A DNA stretch of 64,000 nucleotides from Kribbella solani (lineage in GTDB: Bacteria > Actinomycetota > Actinomycetes > Propionibacteriales > Kribbellaceae), in the NCBI RefSeq assembly GCF_014205295.1, contig NZ_JACHNF010000001.1, positions 1,612,001 to 1,676,000 of the forward strand, read 5' to 3'. Below the pieces are notes generated by a model. It was not told the origin of the DNA and made no database searches. It was given only the letters and a program-made list of their open reading frames with translations. How positions within the stretch are numbered: the first letter of the stretch is position 1; each line of letters starts with the position of its first letter. Positions 14,842 through 23,751 of the stretch are shown here, in pieces. Position numbers and translations under genes: made by a program.

Positions 14842-16551
14842 TCAGTTCAGCCGGGTTACGCGGTTCAGCGCCGGCGGCCGGACCGGGGTGTTCGCCTGCA
14901 GGTACGACTCGAAGGCTTCGATGTCACGGACCTTCTCCACCCGGTCGGTGCCCTCGGTCAGGACGCTGAAGCCGTCACCGCCGGTGGCGATGAACGAGTT
15001 CGCGGTCAGCCGGTAGTTCGCGGCCAGGTCGATCGGTGTTCCGTTCAACTTGATCGTCGCCGGGTCGATCCGGTCGCAGGCGGGCTTGGCGGCGTCGTAG
15101 GTATAGGTGAGTCCCTGCGAAATGCCCAGTACTCGCGCGGTCGTCTGGCCGCACCACTGCTGTTCCAGCAGACGTTCGACCTGCGTGCCGGTCAGCGTCA
15201 TCGTCACCAGCATGTTGCTGAACGGCTGGACCCGCAGCGCCTCACCGTGGGTGACGACGTTCGGCAGGTCGTTGCCGGTCGGGCTGACGATCAGGTCGCC
15301 GCCGATGCCACCGCCGTACGGGGGCTGGATGGCGATCTGCGCGCCGCCCTTGTCGGCCGCCTTGGTGGCGTTCAGCCGGGCGTCGGCCAGGACACTTGCC
15401 ATCGTCGACTCGCCGGCCGTGTTCCGGGTCGCGGTCAGGTCGCCGGCGATCATGCCGACCGGCTTGTCGACCAGCGGCTGCGACCGCAGGTTGCTGGCCT
15501 GGACGAGCCGGGTCAGACTCGGGTCCGGCTTGATGTCGTGCGTGACGGTCACGTTCTCGGCCTTGTGGCCGACGACGTCGCCGGTCGCGCGGTCCACGGT
15601 GAGCGTGATCCGGGCGATCTCCCGGCCGTACCCGGAGGTCTCGATCACCGGGATACCGTTGATCTCGCAGTTGTACGCGTTGTGGGTGTGTGCCGAGAAG
15701 ACGGCGTCCACGGACGGGTCGAACTTCTTCACGATGTCGACGATCAGGCCGTTCAGCGGGTTGCACTGGTTCGGCAGGCCGCCACCGGTCTGGCCGCCGC
15801 CCTGGTGGATCAGCACGACGATCGTGTTCACGCCGTTGGCCTTGAGCTCGGCCGCGTACTTGTTGACGGTGGTCGCCTCGTCCAGGCCGTCGTACGGCGC
15901 GGTCGGGCCGGGCGCTTCCTTGAGCGAGTTCTTGTGGGTCAGGCCGATGATGCCGACCTGGACGCCGTTGACCTTCTTCACGATGTACGGCGGGAAGAAC
16001 GGCTCACCGGTCTTGGGATCGACGATGTTGGCCGCCAGGAACGGGAACTTGGCACCGCTGAAGCCGGGCACCGAGCAGCCGTCGATCGGGTGACAGCCGC
16101 CGTTCTGCATCCGGCGCAGCTCGGTCAGGCCTTCGTCGAACTCGTGGTTGCCGACGCTCGACACGTCGAGCCGCAGCTTGTTCAGCGCGTCGATGGTCGG
16201 CTCGTCGTGCTGCAGGGTCGCGTTCACCGAGGTGGACGAGATGTTGTCACCGGCAGCCACCCGCAGCGTGCCGGTCGGGTTGGTGCGCTGCAGCCGGTCC
16301 AGCTGCGCCGCGAGGTAGTCGACGCCGCCGGCCGGTACCGGTCCGTTCGGGGTCATCCCGAAGCTGGACGTGAGACCGGAGTGGAAGTCGTTCAGACCGA
16401 GCAACTGGACGTCGACGGTCTTGCTCTGCGGCTTGCCGGCGGCCGCCTCGGCCTGGGCTGCCTGGTCGGGGCCGAGGCTGACGGCCCCCGCCTGAGTGGG
16501 GAGAAGCACTGAGCCGGCCAGCAGCATCAGCGCCACGATCGGTTTACGCAT
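14842..16551 (-). CDS. Secreted bifunctional metallophosphatase/5'-nucleotidase
   Basis: A 569-residue exported nucleotidase of the UshA/NucA type. A signal peptide covers residues 1 to about 23 (MRKPIVALMLLAGSVLLPTQAGA). The calcineurin-like metallophosphoesterase domain (about 48-330) shows LNDFHSG, AAGDNIS, GNHEFD, IGLTHKN, VLIHQGG and SAHTHNAY. The C-terminal 5'-nucleotidase specificity domain (about 350-565) contains RVQPFSNMLVTMTLTG and FIATGGDGFSVL. There is no LPXTG or membrane anchor, so it should be released or loosely wall-bound and scavenge phosphate and nucleosides from extracellular nucleotides. ATG at 16551 with GGAGGG upstream and a good promoter 38-67 bases before it. Confidence 0.93.
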   Translation of the reverse strand: MRKPIVALMLLAGSVLLPTQAGAVSLGPDQAAQAEAAAGKPQSKTVDVQLLGLNDFHSGLTSSFGMTPNGPVPAGGVDYLAAQLDRLQRTNPTGTLRVAAGDNISSTSVNATLQHDEPTIDALNKLRLDVSSVGNHEFDEGLTELRRMQNGGCHPIDGCSVPGFSGAKFPFLAANIVDPKTGEPFFPPYIVKKVNGVQVGIIGLTHKNSLKEAPGPTAPYDGLDEATTVNKYAAELKANGVNTIVVLIHQGGGQTGGGLPNQCNPLNGLIVDIVKKFDPSVDAVFSAHTHNAYNCEINGIPVIETSGYGREIARITLTVDRATGDVVGHKAENVTVTHDIKPDPSLTRLVQASNLRSQPLVDKPVGMIAGDLTATRNTAGESTMASVLADARLNATKAADKGGAQIAIQPPYGGGIGGDLIVSPTGNDLPNVVTHGEALRVQPFSNMLVTMTLTGTQVERLLEQQWCGQTTARVLGISQGLTYTYDAAKPACDRIDPATIKLNGTPIDLAANYRLTANSFIATGGDGFSVLTEGTDRVEKVRDIEAFESYLQANTPVRPPALNRVTRLN

Positions 16552-16588
16552 CTGGAGCGTCCCTCCCGGGATGGTCTGGTCGGCCGTG

Positions 16589-16618
16589 ACTGTAGACAGG
16601 ATGGCGTCGATGAGTAAA
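16589..16618 (-). promoter_or_regulatory. Promoter of the 5'-nucleotidase gene
   Basis: On the minus strand TTTACT (16613-16618) and TACAGT (16589-16594) are separated by 18 bases, a fair sigma-70-type promoter. The start would be near 16582, giving a leader of about 30 bases that contains GGGAGGG. Confidence 0.5.
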
Positions 16619-16697
16619 GAGTCCCGCCGAAACCGGCCAAAGATGTTAATAATTCACCACCATTCCAACGATGGATGTCCCAAATCGGAGAGAACTA

Positions 16698-16732
16698 TTG
16701 ACATCCAAAGTGTGAATGGAGGAAATTCCTCC
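16698..16732 (+). promoter_or_regulatory. TTGACA box and ribosome-binding-site hairpin before the RpiR gene
   Basis: TTGACA (16698-16703) is a consensus -35 box, but the position 17-18 bases downstream offers only GGAAAT. GGAGGAA-A-TTCCTCC (16718-16732) is a perfect inverted repeat that contains the ribosome-binding site. In RNA, GGAGG could pair with CCUCC one base before the ATG at 16734 and hide the ribosome-binding site. Either translation is damped or the mRNA starts leaderless at the ATG. Confidence 0.4.
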
Positions 16733-16733
16733 C

Positions 16734-17633
16734 ATGGCAGAGCAGTACGAGAGGTATTCACCGACGGCCGGCGGCATCCTCACCCGGATCCGGGGCGTCG
16801 AGCCGACGCTGTCGGCCGCACATCACCGGATCGCCGAGGTGATCCTCGCCGAACCCGAGGTGGTGGCCGCGTGCACGATCACCGAGCTCGCGGAGCGCTG
16901 CGGTACCTCGCTGACCACCATCACCCGGTTCTGCCGCGGCCTCGGCCTCGGCGGATACCCCGAGCTGCGACTCGCCCTCGCTACCGAGCTCGGGCGGAGC
17001 AAGGCGAACGGCCCGATCCGTCGGGCCGTCACCTTCGCTCCGGACGACCCGACCAGTCAGGTGCTGCGTAGCCTGACCATGAGTGACACTGCCGCGATGG
17101 ACGAGACCGCCGCCCAGCTGGACGTGTCGGCGCTGGACCGGGCCGCCTCGGCGCTGGTCCGGGCCCGGTTCATCGACTTCTTCGCGGTCTCGGGCAGTGC
17201 CGGGATCACCCTCGACCTCCAGCTCCGGCTGCACGCGGCGGGCCGCCCCTGCGCGCTGTGGACGGACGTACACAACGCCCTCGCGAGCGCCAACGCCCGT
17301 GACCACCGCGACGTCGCCGTCGCCGTCTCCCACTCCGGGACCACCGCCGAGGTGGTCGAGCCTCTCGCCCTGGCCCGCGAACGCGGCGCCACCACGATCG
17401 CGATTACCAACTACCCGCGCAGCCCGCTCGCCGACGTCGCCGAGATTGTGCTCACCACCGCGGCCGGCGAAAGCAGCCCGTTCCGGGCCGGCGCGATGGC
17501 CGCGCGGCACCCGCAGATGCTGGTCCTCGACTGCCTGTACGTCGGCGTCGTCCAGCGCACCCACGAAACCACCGACCTGTTGCTGACGTCGGCCACCGAG
17601 GTCATCAACCAGCACCGTCTACCGCAACGCTGA
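16734..17633 (+). CDS. RpiR/MurR-family sugar-phosphate-sensing regulator
   Basis: A 299-residue regulator with an N-terminal RpiR helix-turn-helix domain (residues about 12-90; AEVILAEPEVVAACTITELAERCGTS..TITRFCRGLG) and a C-terminal SIS sugar-phosphate-binding domain (about 125-260; FFAVSGSAG..., VAVSHSGTTAEVVEPLALARERGATTIAITN). Such proteins usually repress or activate carbohydrate genes in response to a phosphosugar. It precedes a sugar ABC importer and a hydrolase in the same direction, with two tandem palindromes between its stop codon and the next gene that are probable binding sites. ATG at 16734 was preferred over 16716 because GGAGG is correctly spaced for it. Confidence 0.92.
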   Translation: MAEQYERYSPTAGGILTRIRGVEPTLSAAHHRIAEVILAEPEVVAACTITELAERCGTSLTTITRFCRGLGLGGYPELRLALATELGRSKANGPIRRAVTFAPDDPTSQVLRSLTMSDTAAMDETAAQLDVSALDRAASALVRARFIDFFAVSGSAGITLDLQLRLHAAGRPCALWTDVHNALASANARDHRDVAVAVSHSGTTAEVVEPLALARERGATTIAITNYPRSPLADVAEIVLTTAAGESSPFRAGAMAARHPQMLVLDCLYVGVVQRTHETTDLLLTSATEVINQHRLPQR

Positions 17634-17659
17634 AGCCGCTTCAGACTGAACCGATTCAG
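17630..17659. promoter_or_regulatory. Tandem palindromic operators, probable RpiR sites
   Basis: CTGAAGCCGCTTCAG (17630-17644) and CTGAACCGATTCAG (17646-17659) are two palindromes with the same CTGAA/TTCAG arms, one base apart. The first spans the stop codon of the RpiR gene and the second abuts the AGGAG ribosome-binding site of the binding-protein gene. The shared arms and position make them good candidate operators controlling the downstream importer. Confidence 0.6.
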
Positions 17660-17671
17660 GAGAGTACCGCC

Positions 17672-18928
17672 ATGCGCCGTCTAGCCGGCCTGGCAGCCGC
17701 AGCCCTGCTCTGCGTCACTGCCGCCTGTTCCCCCAGCAACTCCGCCGATTCCTCGTCCTCGTCGTCCGGTAGCAAAGTCAACCTGTCGGTCTGGGGCTGG
17801 GGCCCGGCGGAGAACTACCAGAAGATGTTCGACCAGTACGAGAAGGAGAACCCGAACGTACACATCGAGGCCCGGTCCTTCACCGCGGCCACCGAGTACG
17901 ACACCATCCTGTCCACCGGCCTGGCCGGCGACAGCGGTCCGGACCTGGCCTGGCTGCGCCCCGGCGCGCAGTTGCAGCCGTTGGTCGAGGCGGGGCGACT
18001 CACACCACTGACGACCGAGCAGGTCCCGGGTCTGAAGGACTTCGACAAGAACGTGCTGCGGGCCGCGACCGGCGACAAGGACGGCAAGGTGTACGGCGTC
18101 CCGTTCGCGGTGCAGACGCTGCAGGTCGTGTACAACAAGAAGATCTTCGCCGACAACGGCATCCAGCCGCCGAAGACCTGGGCGGACATGACCGCCGCGG
18201 CCGACAAGCTGAAGGCGAACAAGATCATCCCGTTCGCGTTCGGCGGCAAGGACGACTGGGTGCTGCCGATCGCGGCCAGCATCTTCGGCACCTCGCAGTG
18301 GGGCGGTGACGCGTTCCTGGCCGACGTGAAGGCGAAGAAGAAGAAGTTCACCGACCCGGCGTTCGTGGCCGGTATCGACGAGCTGAACAAGCTCAAGCCG
18401 TACTTCCCGGACAACGTGGCCGGCGTCTCGTACACCGACGCGCAGATCCTGTTCTCGTCCGGCAAGGCAGCGATGTACCCGGGCGGCCTGTGGGAGCTCG
18501 GCTTCTTCGGCAAGAACGCGCCGAACGTGGAGCTCGGCGTCTTCACCCCGCCGGCGCCGGCCGGTGGCCAGGGCCTGATGCCCGGCTTCACCGACGGTTC
18601 GTACGGGGTCAGCGCGAAGAGCAAGCACCAGGCCGAAGCACTCAAGTTCGAGTCCTGGCTGGCGACCAAGCAGTACGGCCAGCTGTACACCGACACGCTC
18701 TCGCAGCTGTCCGCGGTGCCGGGCGTCGAGCCGAAGGACCCGCTGCTCAAGGAGGTCTCGACGACCTTCGGCGCGCACGGCGCGTCCTACTTCATGAACG
18801 AGTTCGCGTACGGCAACCCGTCCTCGCAGACCGTGTTCTCGAAGGCGCTGCAGGAGATGCTGCTCGGCCGGATCACCGCGCAGGAGGCGGCGGCACGGCT
18901 CGACAAGAGTGTGGCCACATGGCTCTGA
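17672..18928 (+). CDS. Sugar ABC importer, lipoprotein solute-binding protein
   Basis: A 418-residue extracellular solute-binding protein (family 1, CUT1 type). The lipoprotein signal ends at VTAAC, with C19 as lipidation site, followed by a serine-rich linker (residues about 21-33) and the ligand-binding fold (LSVWGWGPAENYQKMFDQYEKENPNV...). It captures an oligosaccharide or sugar outside the membrane for the two permeases that follow. AGGAG lies 9 bases before the ATG. Upstream tandem palindromes suggest RpiR control. The ATPase is not encoded here; as in many actinomycetes a shared MsiK-type ATPase elsewhere probably energises it. Confidence 0.93.
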   Translation: MRRLAGLAAAALLCVTAACSPSNSADSSSSSSGSKVNLSVWGWGPAENYQKMFDQYEKENPNVHIEARSFTAATEYDTILSTGLAGDSGPDLAWLRPGAQLQPLVEAGRLTPLTTEQVPGLKDFDKNVLRAATGDKDGKVYGVPFAVQTLQVVYNKKIFADNGIQPPKTWADMTAAADKLKANKIIPFAFGGKDDWVLPIAASIFGTSQWGGDAFLADVKAKKKKFTDPAFVAGIDELNKLKPYFPDNVAGVSYTDAQILFSSGKAAMYPGGLWELGFFGKNAPNVELGVFTPPAPAGGQGLMPGFTDGSYGVSAKSKHQAEALKFESWLATKQYGQLYTDTLSQLSAVPGVEPKDPLLKEVSTTFGAHGASYFMNEFAYGNPSSQTVFSKALQEMLLGRITAQEAAARLDKSVATWL

Positions 18929-19815
18929 GTGGCACCAGGCGGAGGGCGGCGTACCTGTTCGTCGTCCCCGCCTTCATCCTCTACTCCGTCTTCGTCGTCT
19001 ATCCGCTGTTCACCGGCCTGACCTACAGCATGTTCGAGTGGAAGGGCACGCTGCGGTCCACGTTCATTGGGCTGTCCAACTACTCGCACCTGTTCACCGA
19101 GGCGTTCCGGAACGAGTTGCTGGCCGCGCTCGGGCACAACTTCCTGCTGCTGGCCGGGACGATCCTGGTCCAGAACACGCTCGGTCTGGCATTCGCGGTC
19201 GCGTTGTTCGCCGTACGCCGCGGCAAACGCGCCTTGCAGACCATGTTCGCGCTGCCGTACCTGGTCAACCCACTCGTCATCGGCTATCTGTGGACGTTGT
19301 TGCTCAGCCCAACGTTCGGTCCGGTCAACTCACTGCTGCGAAGCGCCGGACTCGAGTCGCTCGCGATGCCGTGGCTGGGTGACCCGAAGTCGGCGTTGCT
19401 GACCGTGATCCTGATCAACACCTGGCAGTGGGTCGGTTTCCCGATGCTGCTGTTCAGCGCCGCGCTCGGCGGCATCCCGCCGGAGTTCAACGAGGCCGCG
19501 CGCACCGACGGCGCGAGCTCGTGGAAGGTGTTCTGGCACATCACGCTGCCGTTGCTGCGACCGGCGATGGCGACCGTCACGATCCTGAGCTTCATCGGCT
19601 CGATGAACGCGTTCGCGCTGATCTACGCGCTCGGCGGCTCGAACGGCGCACCGGCCGGTTCGACCGACGTACTCGGTCTGCTGTTCTACCGGACCGCGTT
19701 CGCCTCGGGTGACGTGAACGCGATCGGGACGTCGTCGGCGCTGGCGGTGTTCATGTTCGCGTTCATCTTCGGCTCGACGCTGGTACTGCAGCGGGTCCTG
19801 AGGAGCCGCTCGTGA
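18919..19815 (+). CDS. Sugar ABC importer permease 1 (MalF type)
   Basis: A 298-residue CUT1 permease with about six membrane helices. The cytoplasmic EAA loop that contacts the ATPase reads EAARTDGASSWKVFWHITLPLLRP. The ATG at 18919 overlaps the end of the binding-protein gene by 10 bases, which supports this start. Forms the translocation pore with the next gene product. Confidence 0.93.
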   Translation: MALSGTRRRAAYLFVVPAFILYSVFVVYPLFTGLTYSMFEWKGTLRSTFIGLSNYSHLFTEAFRNELLAALGHNFLLLAGTILVQNTLGLAFAVALFAVRRGKRALQTMFALPYLVNPLVIGYLWTLLLSPTFGPVNSLLRSAGLESLAMPWLGDPKSALLTVILINTWQWVGFPMLLFSAALGGIPPEFNEAARTDGASSWKVFWHITLPLLRPAMATVTILSFIGSMNAFALIYALGGSNGAPAGSTDVLGLLFYRTAFASGDVNAIGTSSALAVFMFAFIFGSTLVLQRVLRSRS

Positions 19816-20630
19816 CCCAGTCGAAGGCCATTTGGTTCAAGGTCCTGCTCTGGGCGTACGCGGCGTTCTCGATGTCACCGCTGGTGGTGATGCTGATCAG
19901 CTCGCTCCGCCCCACCGCCGAGATCTTCGACAAGCCGCTCGGGCTACCGTCGCGGCCGAGTCTCGCGAACTACTCGAAGGCGTGGACGGAGGCATCGTTC
20001 TCGACGTACGTGGTGAACTCGGTGGTCGTCGTGGTCGCCGCCGTTCTACTCGGCGCGGCGGTGTCGTTGCTGGCCGCGTACCCGCTCGGCCGGTACGTGT
20101 TTCGCGGGCGGTCGCTGTTCACGGCGTACTTCATCGGTGGCATGACGCTGCCGGCACACCTCGGCGTACTGCCGCTGTTCTACCTGTTGCAGAGCATGGG
20201 TCTGGTGGACTCGCGGCTCGGACTCGTCCTGGTGTACGCGGCCGGATCGATCCCGTTCAACGTGTTCGTGCTGACCGCGTTCTTCCATCAGTTGTCGGAC
20301 GAACTGGACGAGGCCGCGTCGCTGGACGGCGCGGGCATGTTCTCGACCTTCTGGCACATCATGATGCCGCTGGTACGCCCGGCGATCGCGACCATCGTGG
20401 TGTTCCAGTTCGTACCGATCTGGAACGACTTCTTCTATCCGCTGGTGCTGATGCGGGACGAGAGCAAGCTGACCCTGCCGGTCGGCCTGACGCACTTCTT
20501 CGGCGAGTTCCAGAACGACTGGGGCACGCTGTTCGCCGGACTGGTGATGACCACCATCCCGCTGGTGGTGCTGTTCGTCCTGGCCACCCGCCAGATCGTC
20601 GCCGGCCTGACCGCCGGCATGAATCGATGA
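19812..20630 (+). CDS. Sugar ABC importer permease 2 (MalG type)
   Basis: A 272-residue CUT1 permease with six predicted helices. The EAA loop reads DEAASLDGAGMFSTFWHIMMPLVRP and the C-terminus ends with the typical RQIVAGLTAGMNR. GTG start at 19812 overlaps the preceding stop by 4 bases. Partner of the upstream permease. Confidence 0.93.
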   Translation: MTQSKAIWFKVLLWAYAAFSMSPLVVMLISSLRPTAEIFDKPLGLPSRPSLANYSKAWTEASFSTYVVNSVVVVVAAVLLGAAVSLLAAYPLGRYVFRGRSLFTAYFIGGMTLPAHLGVLPLFYLLQSMGLVDSRLGLVLVYAAGSIPFNVFVLTAFFHQLSDELDEAASLDGAGMFSTFWHIMMPLVRPAIATIVVFQFVPIWNDFFYPLVLMRDESKLTLPVGLTHFFGEFQNDWGTLFAGLVMTTIPLVVLFVLATRQIVAGLTAGMNR

Positions 20631-20637
20631 GGACACT

Positions 20638-21684
20638 GTGACCTTCACGATCGCGGTCTTCTGGCCGCCCCCTCCGGACGAGACCACGACCGAGCGGTAC
20701 CAGGAGATCGCCGACGCCGGGATCGACCTGGTCATCACCGGCAACTACCTGAGCGACCGGACCATCCTGAAGCACGCGCTGACCCGCGCGGACCAGACCG
20801 GGCTCGGGATGCTGGTCGCCTCGGACCCACGGATCGACGTGGTGATGAAGGACCTCGACCTGCCCGCGGAGCAGACCCGTGAGCTGATCGGCAAGGTGAT
20901 CGACGACTACTCGGGGCATCCGTCCTTCCGCGGCATCAGCCTGATGGACGAGCCGTACCCGGAACGGTACGAGCGGCTCGCGATCGGCGTCGCCGCGGTC
21001 CGGGATCGCGGGAAGCTTGCCTACGTCAACCTCTTCCCGAGTCACGCGACGGGGGAGTACGACGAGTACGTCGGCGGTTTCGTCGACACGGTCAAACCCG
21101 AACTGGTCTCCTTCGACCGCTACCCGTTCCTGGCCGACGGGGCGTACGACGAGGGGTACTTCGGCGACCTGGCCGTGATCCGCGCGCATGCGGAACGGGC
21201 CGGCGTACCGGCGTGGTTGTACATCCAGACCCTCGCGTACGAGGGGCATCGCACCCCGAACGCCGCGGAGATCGCCTGGCAGGTGAACACGGCCCTCGCC
21301 TACGGGTACACGGGCATTCAGTACTTCACGTACTGGACGCCGGACCCGTCCCGCGGCGAGAGCTTCCAGCCCGCGCTGGTCCACGACGGCGTCCGGACCG
21401 AGCGCTACGAAGTGGTCAAGCAGCTCAACAACGGATGGCTCCGGCCGGTCGGCGATGAGCTGGACAGGCTGACGTGGCGGTCGGTCCGGCACACCGATAC
21501 GGCGGTGATCGGAGAGTACGGCGACCGGCACCTGTTCGTGTGCAACGCCCGGTTCGATGCACCCAGCGAGGTGACGGTGGACGGTCCGGTGTCCGCGTTC
21601 GATCCGGCGAGCGGCTCGTACGAGAAGTCCGCGGCGACCTTCACCCTCGAACCAGGAGCGGCCCGGCTGTTGATGATTCACTGA
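20638..21684 (+). CDS. Putative TIM-barrel glycoside hydrolase of the importer operon
   Basis: A 348-residue cytoplasmic protein that I recognise only as a likely clan GH-A-type barrel enzyme. It starts with TIAVFWPPPP; acidic residues that could be catalytic occur in ISLMDEPYPERY (residue about 103) and in the region VSFDRYPF. GIQYFTYWTPDPSRGESFQPALV resembles the region after the last barrel strand of such enzymes. The last 70 residues form a small beta domain. GTG at 20638 follows GAGG 8 bases upstream of the importer permease stop, so it is the last gene of the RpiR-linked operon and probably processes the imported sugar. The substrate and exact family are unknown. Confidence 0.65.
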   Translation: MTFTIAVFWPPPPDETTTERYQEIADAGIDLVITGNYLSDRTILKHALTRADQTGLGMLVASDPRIDVVMKDLDLPAEQTRELIGKVIDDYSGHPSFRGISLMDEPYPERYERLAIGVAAVRDRGKLAYVNLFPSHATGEYDEYVGGFVDTVKPELVSFDRYPFLADGAYDEGYFGDLAVIRAHAERAGVPAWLYIQTLAYEGHRTPNAAEIAWQVNTALAYGYTGIQYFTYWTPDPSRGESFQPALVHDGVRTERYEVVKQLNNGWLRPVGDELDRLTWRSVRHTDTAVIGEYGDRHLFVCNARFDAPSEVTVDGPVSAFDPASGSYEKSAATFTLEPGAARLLMIH

Positions 21685-21765
21685 CTGGATACATTGGCGC
21701 CGCCCCGACGTTGTACCGTCGTGCGACCGGCGTCCGCCGGTACGTGAGGACTAAGGGGTTACCGC

Positions 21766-23280
21766 GTGGACCGGTTGAAGGCTCTGGGGCGGCTGCTGCC
21801 GAGGATCGCGGTGGCCGCGCTGGGCGGGGCGGCGCTGGCGTTCGCGTTCGCGCCGCACAACTACCCCTGGCTGACGATCGTCGCCGTGCCGCTGCTGCTG
21901 GTGGCGCTGAACGGGATCTCGATGAAGGCCGGCTTCCTGGTCGGAGCCGGCTTCGGGATCACGTACTACGCGGTGATGGTGCCGTGGCTGAGCGTGATCG
22001 GCGGTGACGCGGCGATCGCGCTGGCGATCCTGGAAGGGCTGTTCTACGCGGTCTTCGGGCTGTTCGCGACGCGGATCCTGAGGCTGCGGCAGTGGATACT
22101 GTGGATCCCGAGTCTGTGGGTGGCGACCGAGTTCGCGACCGCGTCGGTGCCGTTCGGCGGGTTCCCGTGGGGCCGGCTGGCCTGGGCGTTCGCCGACCAG
22201 CCGCTCGGCCGGTTGGCCGCGTACGTCGGTGTCGCCGGGCTGAGCTTCGTGGTCGCGTTGCTCGGTGTCTTCGTGTACGCGGTGCTGCGCCGTACGAGCG
22301 GCGTGCCGATGCGGGCGATGGCGCTGGTCGCGGGCCTGGTGATCGTCTTCGGGAGCTCGCTGATCCACCTGTCCAACGCGAGTGACGGGAAGACCGTCAA
22401 GGCGGCGATCGTGCAGGGCAACGTACCGGGCAAGGGCCTGGAGTTCCTCGGCCGCGCGCGGACCGTCACGAAGAACCACCTGAACGCGACCCTCGACCTG
22501 GAGAAGGCGGTTCAGGCCGGTAAGGAGCCGAAGCCGGATCTGGTCATCTGGCCGGAGAACTCGACCGACATCGACCCGTACAAGGACGCCGAGACGCGGG
22601 CGGACATCGAGCAGGCGGTCAAGGCGGTCGGCGTACCGATCCTGGTCGGTGCCGTCACCGAAGGGCCCGGTCCGAACGAGCGGCAGACCACGGGGATCGT
22701 CTGGGATCCCAACACCGGTCCCGGGCAGCGGTACGCGAAGCGGCATCCGGTGCCGTTCGGGGAGTACATCCCGTTCCGGAAGCAGTTGCTGCCGTACATC
22801 AAGCGGCTGGAAATGATCGGCGCGCAGACCATCCCCGGGAAGGGCCCGGGGGTGATGCCGATCCGGGGCGTCACGTACGGCGACGTGATCTGCTTCGAGC
22901 TCGCGTACGACAACGTGATCCGGGACGTCGTGAAAGGCGGCGCACAGGTCCTGATCGTGCAGACGAACAACGCCACGTACACCGGGACCGGTCAGCCGGA
23001 GCAGCAGTTCGCGATCACCCGGATGCGGGCGATCGAGACCGGCCGGGAGGTGCTGATCGCGTCCACCAGCGGGATCTCCGGCGTGATCCGGCCGGACGGC
23101 ACGGTCGAGCACAAGTCCGCCGAGGGCACCCGGGACGTGTACGTCGCGGACGTGCCGCTGAAGACCGGACAGACGCTCGCCACCAAGCTCGGCGGGTGGC
23201 CGGAGTGGGTGCTGACCGGCCTTGGCCTGATCGGGCTCGTGCTGGCCTGTAACACTGGTAGGAGTCGCCGGAAGGGGTAG
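21766..23280 (+). CDS. lnt: Apolipoprotein N-acyltransferase
   Basis: A 504-residue membrane enzyme that adds the third acyl chain to lipoproteins. About seven N-terminal membrane helices (residues 10-205) are followed by a nitrilase-like domain whose catalytic triad is visible: E264 in IWPENST, K325 in YAKRHPVPFGEY and C376 in VICFELAYD. A final helix (about 478-497) anchors the C-terminus. GTG at 21766 follows AAGGGG. The many lipobox proteins in this window are its expected substrates. In mycobacteria lnt is tied to the dolichol-phosphate mannose synthase ppm1; no such domain or gene is present here. Confidence 0.94.
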   Translation: MDRLKALGRLLPRIAVAALGGAALAFAFAPHNYPWLTIVAVPLLLVALNGISMKAGFLVGAGFGITYYAVMVPWLSVIGGDAAIALAILEGLFYAVFGLFATRILRLRQWILWIPSLWVATEFATASVPFGGFPWGRLAWAFADQPLGRLAAYVGVAGLSFVVALLGVFVYAVLRRTSGVPMRAMALVAGLVIVFGSSLIHLSNASDGKTVKAAIVQGNVPGKGLEFLGRARTVTKNHLNATLDLEKAVQAGKEPKPDLVIWPENSTDIDPYKDAETRADIEQAVKAVGVPILVGAVTEGPGPNERQTTGIVWDPNTGPGQRYAKRHPVPFGEYIPFRKQLLPYIKRLEMIGAQTIPGKGPGVMPIRGVTYGDVICFELAYDNVIRDVVKGGAQVLIVQTNNATYTGTGQPEQQFAITRMRAIETGREVLIASTSGISGVIRPDGTVEHKSAEGTRDVYVADVPLKTGQTLATKLGGWPEWVLTGLGLIGLVLACNTGRSRRKG

Positions 23281-23283
23281 GAC

Positions 23284-23751
23284 ATGCCGTGGTTGCTCGG
23301 ATTGGCTCTGCTGAGCGTGCCGGTCGTGGAGATTCTCGTCATCATCCAGGTCGGTCACCTGATCGGAGGCTGGCCGACGGTCGGTCTGCTGGTGCTGGAA
23401 AGCCTGGTCGGCGCCTGGCTGGTCAAGCGTGAGGGCCGGCGCGCCTGGAACGCGCTCCAGGGCTCGCTGCAGTCCGGGAAACTGCCCGGGCGTGAGCTCA
23501 CCAACAGCGCGCTGGTGCTGATCGGCGGCACGCTGCTGATCCTGCCCGGATTCGTGACCGACGTGCTCGGGCTGTTCTTCCTGCTGCCGTTCACCCGCCC
23601 ACTGGCCCGCCGCGTCGCCGACCGGTACATCAGCCGCCGGACCGCCAACCTGGCGCCGGCCGGTTTCACCCCGCCGTTCATGACAGGCGCGACGCAGCCT
23701 CGCCCACCCGCCGGCGACGTGATCCAGGGCGAGGTCATCGACCCGAAGTAG
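23284..23751 (+). CDS. fxsA: FxsA family membrane protein
   Basis: A 155-residue membrane protein of the FxsA family with segments LLGLALLSVPVVEILVIIQVG, WPTVGLLVLESLVGAWLVKREG (both in parts) and LVLIGGTLLILPGFVTDVLGLFFLLPFTRP, the last being the family hallmark. Its role is unclear; in E. coli FxsA relieves phage exclusion. It starts 3 bases after lnt and the pair lies near rbpA, an arrangement seen in other actinomycetes. The 3' end overlaps the convergent OsmC gene by 17 bases. Confidence 0.92.
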   Translation: MPWLLGLALLSVPVVEILVIIQVGHLIGGWPTVGLLVLESLVGAWLVKREGRRAWNALQGSLQSGKLPGRELTNSALVLIGGTLLILPGFVTDVLGLFFLLPFTRPLARRVADRYISRRTANLAPAGFTPPFMTGATQPRPPAGDVIQGEVIDPK

